A stretch of DNA of 64,000 nucleotides from Acheta domesticus (Eukaryota; Arthropoda; Insecta; Orthoptera; Gryllidae). The stretch is from NCBI GenBank assembly GCA_031308135.1, contig JAHLJT010009419.1, forward strand, positions 178,024,961 through 178,088,960. The letters run 5' to 3'. The first letter of the stretch is position 1. Each line of letters starts with the position of its first letter. A program made the position numbers and the translations under genes. This document shows positions 56,560-64,000 of the stretch, one piece after another. Below the pieces are notes generated by a model, which was not told the DNA's origin, made no database searches, and saw only the letters and a list, made by a program, of their open reading frames with translations.

Positions 56560-56625
56560 TCGTCACCGTAGCTTAGTAAAAAAAAAAACTTATCGAAAGC
56601 TACGAGTCCCGGATTTGATTTTCGA
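56560..56625 (+). mobile_element. possible degenerate tRNA-like SINE head
   Basis: TAGCTTAGT at 56569 resembles an A box and ggatttgattt at 56611 a decayed B box (GGTTCGATTC), 42 nt apart, with an A run between. No tail or duplication is found. Confidence 0.25.
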
Positions 56626-58150
56626 TCATGGTGAATAATTCTTTGAACAATTATATGTATGTATGAACCACAGAAGCTCACTTCTAGAGAACAACAACAT
56701 TTCTGTTTTTCTTTCAATAATCTCAATGACTTTCTGAAAGATCGTACTTGTTTAGGATATGTGGGTTGCAGCGAGAGTATGCAGCATGAAAACCCATGCA
56801 TGTCATTACTCAACCTGTTTTTTGGACTCACTAAATGCCGAGTGCAATTATTCAATGACGGTGTTCTTTATGCACCGAGTAAACGATTTCTTAAGCATGT
56901 TTTGATGTTCAGAAATGCCCGTTCGCCAGGAGTTCTGGAAAGTATTCTGCCTCTTAGGAAACCTTTAGTGATTTTAACACATTAATGTGTAGTCATGAAT
57001 TAAGCAGATTTTTTAAGTAGATTACCTTTGTATTTCACTCTAATAGTTTGTCTTAATTTAGTCAATTTGTTTCATTTTACCGTTGCTAAATATTTGTGTG
57101 TATTATTATTATTATCATTATTATTATTATTATTATTACTATTAATTTTGTATTATTTTACTGAATTACATATACTCCAGAGGAGCACGACTTTTATTTT
57201 TGTGGATAAGAAAACAAAAAGCAGAGGTGGAGCTGAAGTTGCTACAACTGACGGTTTCATGATTTAGAAAGTAATGTAGGTTACCTGATGGGAAGTACAG
57301 TTGGTATTCCCGTGAAACAGAATCAGTGGTGGCTTTCAAGGAAATCAAGATCGTCAGAAGTTATTCAATGGGTTAGCACCCTTTCTTTTACATGAATTGT
57401 AAAACATGGTTTAGAAAGAACAACCATCATAAAAATTATATGATTAGCGTATGAAATTATGCAAAACTCCTAGGATAAATAGTAATCAGCACTGCTTTTT
57501 CTCACACGGGCAAGACGTCGTAGAGTTCATACCTTAATTGATCATAATAAATATCGTTGAAGGCATTAGAAAGTATTTACATGTTAATTTTGGTTTGATT
57601 ATCCTATCATATTCTATTGAAAAATGCTAAAAGAAGGCAAACAGCAAACAGAATCAACGTTTCCTTTATTTCCCTTCATGGCAAGAACAGAAATTTCAAT
57701 TAGACGCCACTTAAAATATTCGTTTGCAAATTTCATTTCCCCCACATTTGAATAAACTGTAAACACCAATTATTTTCTCCTGATCTGAATGTTCTTTTTC
57801 TAACCCGTTTCTCATCTATCGGAGTTAAATACAAATAACGTCATTGAACATTAGGTGATGTTTTAGGTGTACTTAAATACACAATTTTTCAATCAAGAGG
57901 CAACATTCTCCTTGTTTCAAATGTATATACGCGATTAATAGTAAAATATATTCGTGGATTGATATTAATAAGATAATAATTATTAAAAATGAATGGCAAG
58001 ATTGGTCATTTATTTTCAACTCCCTCCCTTCCTCATTTGTTTTCATCACAGAACTGGAAAGCTTCTTTCCTTTTTTTAAAAGGCAACTTTTTGTGAGTGG
58101 TTCCTTAGAAGCTAAAATGACCTGAATTCCTCCAGTTTCAGTTGTGAAAC
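56626..58150. other. noncoding stretch with (TTA)n
   Basis: A TTA microsatellite lies at 57104-57139. Open frames of about 100 codons on both strands at 56550-56985 have no recognised motif. Confidence 0.45.
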
Positions 58151-58690
58151 AAGCGCGTTTTGGATAACATTTTTAGTAAAGTAGCGAACAAGAACGACGC
58201 AGTACGTGTTCTCAATGCGGGGCAATGGGCATTAACATCCGTGAAGCCAAGAAGGAACGGTCGGAACAAATTGAAGCAAGGTGGATCGAATCGAGAGGTT
58301 CAAAAGTGTGGAATCGTGGCCGATCGGCACTACTTCAAAACGCGCCACCGACCTCCATCTTCGTGTCAACACTCAGGGATGTTCAACACTTTCAGGTGTA
58401 GACTCCGGCCACCATGGACATTCAATGAAAACATTTAAATCAAAACAGTTATATAGTAATACAATTTTTAAAAAAGTAGTAGGATTCTCCCGACGTCTTC
58501 TAGCGGCACCGTCCGTCACCTCGACCCAACCACAGACCGTCCAGTTACCAAACTCCATTTACTTCTCTCTTGCTCACTGGTACGTCTTCTCACTTGTGGT
58601 GCATCACCATTAACAAAACTGACTTCTGTATAAGCATACGCCCTATTGCTTGCGTCTCAGGCGGACGCCTCGTCGCGAACAATTATTCTC
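58151..58690. other. balanced-composition stretch, no gene recognised
   Basis: Open frames up to 110 codons on both strands without family motifs. Confidence 0.35.
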
Positions 58691-58700
58691 TCACGAAACT

Positions 58701-58845
58701 CTAAGTTCTACCATCGTCACTGTGATATCATTTTAAAGTCCGAATCCCTAATAAAATATTTCTAAGTTCCACTCTCGGCACTGTGGAATTATTTCAAAGT
58801 CCGAACTCCTAATAAATAATTGTAAGTCCCACCAACATCACTCGC
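58701..58845 (+). repeat. about 61-bp tandem repeat, 2.4 units
   Basis: Units start at 58701, 58762 and 58822: (c)taagttc-acc, gtcactgtg-a, aaagtccgaa-ccctaataaa. The third is partial. Confidence 0.85.
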
Positions 58846-59034
58846 ACCGCAAATTCGCAAGCGATCCGTTCACCACCAAGTCTGGAGCCCGAATCAATTT
58901 TATATTCGTCTGATCAACCCTCTAAACCTCGCCTTAATTGTTTCACCACTGTTTATACAACTTTTTCAAATATCCGTTGACGTCACCCTTCCTGTCTCAT
59001 TATGAAACCAATCATCTTCTTGTGGTAACTTCTT

Positions 59035-59150
59035 CGCGTTACTACGGTGTCGTATCGCATATTACACCTTAGCAGCCCACCTGTCAGAATGTTATTTATG
59101 TTGCTACGGTGTCGTACTGCGCGTTTATGCCTTAGAAACCCCAAGTTTAT
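59035..59150 (+). repeat. 62-bp tandem repeat, 2 units
   Basis: ctacggtgtcgta at 59042 and 59104 with related following sequence (gc...ttacaccttag / tttatgccttag). The period nearly equals that of the array 300 bp upstream, though the sequences differ. Confidence 0.8.
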
Positions 59151-60472
59151 TTGTAATATCTTAATATTCCGTTCTTTATTTACCCTGCATATTTGGTATA
59201 TTACAGTACAGAACTTTTAGTTCTACTGGTTAGGATCGCGACTTGAATTTTGAGACTCAAAAAGTATTCTCACCCCTGCCCCATTCCATTACTTCGGTGC
59301 CAGCCACCCTCAATTTGCTGCGTCACGATTCGCTCGTAATCTCGAATGTTCTACAGAGCGCGTCATGCTGGCGTGGGTATCGACACCGTTTTATTGTTTA
59401 CGGCGCGGTTGATAACGAGGCAGGTGTGATGATAAATGGTTGCTCGCAAGAACGAAGCTTGAATGATTGCTCGAGAAAAAGGATAGTAGTGAACCGACCG
59501 TGGAACGCTTAACACAATTAAAAAGTCGTAGAGGAAAGGTGAAAAAGAAAACAAAGGTTGAATCACGACCTTAATAGCCAGTGTGAGGGTATAAAAATAA
59601 TGTATGTACAGTGCCGACTAGTAGTGGGTTGACATTTCGCTATAACGACGCCAACAAAAAGCTACAATTCAATAATATCGTGTGAAATGTTTTAATCTAT
59701 TGAGTGTAAATAATTATGCAGCAATCTGAAAAATGCATATTATCAAACTACATGCAAAGCTTGTGTTTATCCTTTTTTAGTTATCGTTAGGAGCTACCAA
59801 AACGAAATAAATGTGTTCAGAAACGTCATGATATAATCTTAAAAATTAAAATCATTTGCAAAATGAAAATGGCATCTATGTTGATTTTTTTTAAAGTATG
59901 CAAATGTAATTAATTATTGCAGTATAAACATTATTATGCAAATCTGCTTGTTTTTTTGCGTACCTTTGACTTGTATCATATTAATTTTCAAATTATGTAA
60001 CACTGAAATGTATGCTGATGTCTGCATGTAAATATTTTTACAACTTCTCTTTTTGTGGGAAATCGAATTTAAAATGCTACATTTAGAACGGAATAGTCCC
60101 GGGCTACAACATGCAACCAGTTCCGCTTCTGGTTTTTGACACATCTTTTGCATGTGCCTCATGATCTATGCGGCATTGACCTACATGATCTAAAGGACAA
60201 TTTAGGGCCTACCCTTGGCAATCTTTATTACTGAAACTTTAAACGCGTCATTTGGGCGTATTTTAACATATTCATCACACGAAAAGAAAAGTGTTAACGG
60301 CAATTAGTCAAAGAAGACATCGACAAAGTACTGCAAGATATGGACATTACGTGAAAACGCCAAAGAAAGGTCACCAATTCTTTCAACAAAGAAAAAAATT
60401 ACAAGATTGTAACTTTGTAGAACTGTAACTAACTTAGAAAGACTGTAATTGTGAAGTTTATTTATTATTTTC
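59151..60472. other. noncoding stretch
   Basis: No gene or element is recognised. Confidence 0.45.
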
Positions 60473-60890
60473 ATTTGTCTTAAAACCGTAAAACCCTGTA
60501 TGTTACATAAAGGAAGAGGTGAAGAACAATCTCTGCACACGTTTTCTTGAGCTCCAGAATACCTACCCCTGCCTTTTAATGCACTCTTTAAATTATGAAT
60601 AAAGGGACCCATGAGCGAAGTTGTCAACTTGTGAAAAGTAGAAATTTGCTTTGCGTGCAATATAAACTATTCGCAGCACAAACAAACTACAGATTAATTA
60701 CTCATCACAGAATAAATAACCTGAACCACTCCTGTTTTTAGCAAACTTAGAGCTCAAGTAGATGTTTGCAGGTAAAAGAAATTACAGTCTAGGATCAAAG
60801 CAAGGGACCAACTCAGCATTTGCTCGATGAATGAAGAAAAACTGGACGAAAAGCCTTATCGAGATGAGGTTCATTAAAAATTGTTGATGA
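60473..60890 (+). repeat. dispersed repeat copy 2
   Basis: Related to 43340-43790 in the same direction: ctgcacacgttttcttgag, aagggaccaactcagcattt and aaactggac are shared; overall diverged with indels. Confidence 0.7.
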
Positions 60891-60942
60891 TGTGTGATTG
60901 ATGTGAATTATACAGACACAATGTATTTTATTTTAATGCTGG

Positions 60943-62151
60943 GTCATTCCACGGAAAACAGGGGGACATCAAAACTCGACCTCCCAAAATTAGCTAATTT
61001 TTTTATATTTGTTTCTTTTTAGAGTAAATATGCTTTCTGTAAAATATTAATCAATTATCACCCATTGTTACATCACAATGGAGGGTTTAAGTTTTACGCA
61101 TTCGCATTCCACGTCTGTGTTATTTATTTTTTCCTCATTCTGTTAAAAGAAATAATTTGATTTTCAAAACGCTGTTTGTTAGAGTATAGATAGACGAATG
61201 TTTTCACTTCATATTGATATTTAGCGTACAATTGTTGTTAATAATTAAGATCAAGACATTATTAATAAATTAATAACTCAGAATGCAATATTTTAATTCA
61301 AAAGAAAAAAATCAGTGAACAACGATGGATATTTGTAGGCAATCCTAAAAGTTTCAAGACGGAACAATGAAAATTAAGACTGTTAAAAAATTTCGGCATT
61401 TTAAATAAAACATTTAACGCACAATTTCTTTTCTATCCAATACACAGTTGAATCACAATGAATACGACTTACTTGCCCAATGGCCAGCGTTCGACTAAAG
61501 CAAGCTCCCTAACGCAACGAAATCGCACGACAACATCCAGAGAGTGACGAGTGTGTGTCATGGACAAAGACTTATTGCTATACGCCTCATCAGCCCTTCC
61601 TGAAGGTCTCCCTTGTACCCGACCTTCAGTGATCCCAAAGCGCCCATCACACACTCAGGCCTAGTGTTTGACAGAGCACCTAGAGTGCGAGCGATTATGA
61701 CCCTTAAAGACAAACAAGTACGGTATTAATTAATTTATAATATAAAAACTTAAAGTAATTCCGCGATCAAATTTGAACCATGAATAAATAATTAGATGAT
61801 CATTATGTGGGAAAAAATTCATTTTATTCGAAACATTGCATTTTTAATTATTAATATTTGTTGTTATTTTACATCTATTTTTGTCTCCATCTCAACGTGT
61901 ACGTACTAACTTTAAATTGGTTCTTCGTTTATTCTGTTACGGGTAAAACTGTATTTATTATGAATTATTTTCGAAAGTCTTGCAACTGCGATATCTGAAT
62001 ATTTTTCTCATTATTGTAGCCAATCCTTTCAAGCTAGGAGTCTTAAAATTTGCCATGTAACTACCTATTACTATGTTAATCAAATACTGAAATATGAAAA
62101 ACATTCAAGAACCCACCCTTCAAAATCCTAAAATTTTGGATGGAATGACCC
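60943..62151. mobile_element. 1.2-kb nonautonomous DNA transposon, GGGTCATTCCA ends
   Basis: Perfect 11-bp terminal inverted repeats GGGTCATTCCA (60943-60953) and TGGAATGACCC (62141-62151), continuing with weaker similarity inward. The flanks read ...GCT | and | GCT..., a possible 3-bp target duplication. The interior is AT-rich with no transposase; a CpG-containing part lies at 61470-61690. GGGTCATTCCA ends are common among short animal DNA elements. Confidence 0.55.
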
Positions 62152-62416
62152 GCTTCTTTGTAAACAATGAGTCATTTCTTATGTAAGGTGATTTTAACCA
62201 TTTTTGGTAAGGTATGATCAAATTATACTTATGTGGGTTTTTCTGTCTTCAGTGTAAGTATTGAATAGTCTTGTTTAATCTTTTTGAAGGGCTTGTTTCA
62301 TAATGTATGGTTATATTGTCTGTGCAAAATGTATGGTTTTTACTTTCATAGCTCTCATAAGGGAATAATATATTTTGCAACGTTGGCTAACGCAAATAGT
62401 TTTAATTTCTCTGATG
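62152..62416. other. noncoding flank
   Basis: AT-rich; no feature is recognised. Confidence 0.4.
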
Positions 62417-62591
62417 ATCGCCCGCCCGACCGCCCGACCGCCCGACCGCCCGACCGCCCGACCGCCCGACCGCCCGACCGCCCGACCGCCCGACCGCCCG
62501 ACCGCCCGACCGACCGACCGACCGCCCGGCCGACCGCCCGCCCGACCGCCCGCCCGACCGCCCGACCGCCCGACCGCCCGACCGACCGCGA
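62417..62591. repeat. (CGACCGCC)n octanucleotide repeat
   Basis: About 20 units of the 8-bp repeat CCCGACCG with CGAC-only and CGCC variants. All strands are open here (Ala-Arg-Pro-Asp repeats on +, Val-Gly-Arg-Ser repeats on -), which is an artefact. Confidence 0.97.
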
Positions 62592-62770
62592 GCGCCAGGC
62601 GATGCACGCCCCGATACTCAGCGCCGCTTCTTTGTTTGTGTGCGCAGGTGAGTCTGGAGGCCACCGCTGCGGCCGCGCCCCCGCCCAAGCCCCTTCCGCA
62701 CGCGCTAAGAACACCTGAGAGGAATCGATATGCGCCACAGGCGCACTCGGCGTGAGCGCCAACGAGCAAC
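62592..62770. promoter_or_regulatory. GC-rich flank of the octanucleotide repeat
   Basis: Complex CpG-rich sequence next to the repeat. It contains caggtgagt (62645), a good splice-donor-like word, but no exon can be established. Confidence 0.25.
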
Positions 62771-64000
62771 GAGCCCATGAGGCGGAGAACCAGCAGTGGA
62801 GTAAGTATTCTCGTTCGGTGAAGGGGCGAGAGTCTGCCGCTATTGGAGACTCCTGGGTTGAAGTGTGTTGGAAATTATTTGTTGGAGTATTTACCAAAGA
62901 AATTAATGTGAGAAAATCATTATTAACAGTCATAATTACCACGAAGGCTTTTAAATTAGTTTACATTTTTTTCAATTTTTACTTTTAATGTTAACAAGTA
63001 TTTAGGTAATTTTCGTGTAATTTATTAATTTTCCTCGTAATTAGTTCTTATTTACAATTTCTATTATTGTGAATTAGACATTTAGTACATTAATTTTCCT
63101 ACTGTTATCAAATTTCCATAGATGACTTAAACATGACTCCGCTCGGGAATGGGAATACTTTGGAATGTGATGTGATCACTGTGGGAAAGGTTTTGAATAA
63201 ATTACTTCAATGGAAAAAAAATTGGAACCAGGGAGGCATGGCTTGCGAACCCTGTGGATCGCCTACCTTTCTGTAATCTTTGTTTCGATTCCCCATAACA
63301 TTTGTTGGCACGTCGCCACTGCTTCCCTGTAAGGTTAGGATACGAAGAGGAATCGCTATTCATGAAAGTCGCGGAGGACGTGTGCAATCAGCGCCAGGCC
63401 GCTGGCTGGGAGCTGCCGCGGACGTCGAAGCGACAAAGAAGCGACCTGCGAGCAGTGCCCGAGCTAGACGATTTTGAGCCCCCTGGCAAAACGTAGCCCC
63501 CCCCCCTCCCCGAAAAAATGAAAATGTGAAAGTTGTATCAAGAAACTACACAAGTTATTTTATTTCAACAATTCTTGGAAATATATTTTAAATAATAATT
63601 TTAAGTCATTAATTCATTTCAGAGAGTCCTACCTTTCAAGTAACGTCTGTAATGGACTATTTAATGTAAAAAATTAATTAACTTTTTTTATGGAAGATCA
63701 GACTTGTACCGCAATTTATAAAATTACGATAACAATTCTGTGGTCACGAGGTAAAAGTTCTTAAGTCAGTTTTTGGCAAAATTGGGTTAAATACTGAAAC
63801 TACAAGTTAAGTATTTATATTTTATTTTAGTAAAACGACCGAATTCAAACGTTGCGTCCTTAACGAAAAAAAAGCACGTTAAGAAATAGTGGTTAGCGTA
63901 GGAACAAGCGGTGACTCAATAATATAACCCTCGTTTTCTCCGCACTGAGATTTTTGACTTAAGAACTTTTCTTTGAAATACTTTTGTAAGTCTGTCACAT
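62771..64000. other. AT-rich noncoding stretch
   Basis: No gene is supported. A short GC-rich patch at 63380-63500 carries 64-codon frames with ordinary residue mix (one ends ELDDFEPPGKT) but no recognised family; a C run follows at 63497. Confidence 0.4.

Noticed and set aside
56550..56985. 101- and 108-codon frames
   Set aside because: On opposite strands of the same DNA, no motif; one may be chance.
62284..62942. Frames of up to 195 codons over the octanucleotide repeat
   Set aside because: An 8-bp repeat without stop codons opens all frames; no coding signal outside it.
63302..63496. 64-codon frame ending ELDDFEPPGKT as a terminal exon
   Set aside because: Reasonable residue mix but no family match; the overlapping alternative frame is equally long.
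1..64000. CRISPR arrays, bacterial operons, true tRNA or rRNA genes
   Set aside because: Short tandem repeats here lack spacers of CRISPR form; tRNA-like boxes belong to SINEs with tails and no intact cloverleaf; no rRNA sequence was recognised.

Overview
The window looks like about 64 kb of noncoding DNA from an animal with a large, repeat-rich genome, most likely an insect. The insect call is an inference from the transposon mix: a mariner transposase relic, LINE relics with AP-type and restriction-like endonucleases, tRNA-headed SINEs, and TTAA-flanked short inverted-repeat elements. A polyneopteran such as a cockroach, termite or orthopteran fits the SINE load and the low gene density, but the sequence does not prove it. 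No bacterial or phage organisation is present. I support no intact protein-coding gene. Nearly all long open frames are artefacts of GC-rich low-complexity DNA; the meaningful protein similarity is to decayed transposons.

Background and islands. Long AT-rich stretches alternate with GC- and CpG-rich islands at about 4.15-4.99, 11.93-12.66, 13.99-14.45, 18.05-18.45, 22.49-22.70, 25.94-26.19, 27.58-27.82, 28.04-28.62, 31.62-31.98, 33.70-34.46, 35.87-36.14, 37.38-37.93, 39.34-39.60, 42.44-42.74, 46.15-47.11, 49.55-50.43, 52.16-52.53, 53.63-55.48 and 62.59-62.77 kb. Some are minisatellite or simple-repeat DNA. Others are complex sequence with palindromic protein-site-like motifs and could be promoters or enhancers of a gene lying outside the window, or of a gene whose introns fill it.

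Mobile elements. At 7.0-7.9 kb three decayed elements lie together: a LINE reverse transcriptase C-terminus (+), a LINE AP-endonuclease piece (-) and a mariner transposase piece (-). Two pieces of restriction-like-endonuclease LINE lie at 18.83-19.53 kb (+, zinc knuckle plus endonuclease) and 47.70-48.60 kb (-, thumb/linker). One SINE family ending in AATC repeats has a full tRNA-headed copy at 38.62-39.15 kb with a 12-bp target duplication, a 5'-truncated copy at 31.21-31.60 kb, also with a 12-bp duplication, and further copies at 8.7, 15.6 and 39.9 kb. A second SINE with TTAAC-repeat tail is at 14.47 kb. Fold-back or terminal-inverted-repeat elements lie at 2.1, 9.55, 28.63-28.88, 41.88-42.22, 55.67-55.82 and 60.94-62.15 kb, with a doubtful hAT-like one at 43.29-43.91 kb.

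Most interesting signals. Three minus-strand sites (30.25, 42.02 and 44.79 kb) share a UGANGA box, a pairing stem and a GAAAC-like box. This resembles the hammerhead ribozyme core known from Penelope-like retroelements; the 42.0 kb case lies inside a large fold-back element. Two near-identical 18-bp palindromes sit 275 bp apart at 20.50 and 20.78 kb. A 21-bp minisatellite unit from 50.0 kb recurs alone and inverted inside an AT microsatellite at 51.76 kb. An 18-nt microexon candidate at 2.81 kb and a 57-codon ORF with a membrane-helix-like stretch at 44.5 kb are speculative. I see no evidence of a novel multi-gene system.
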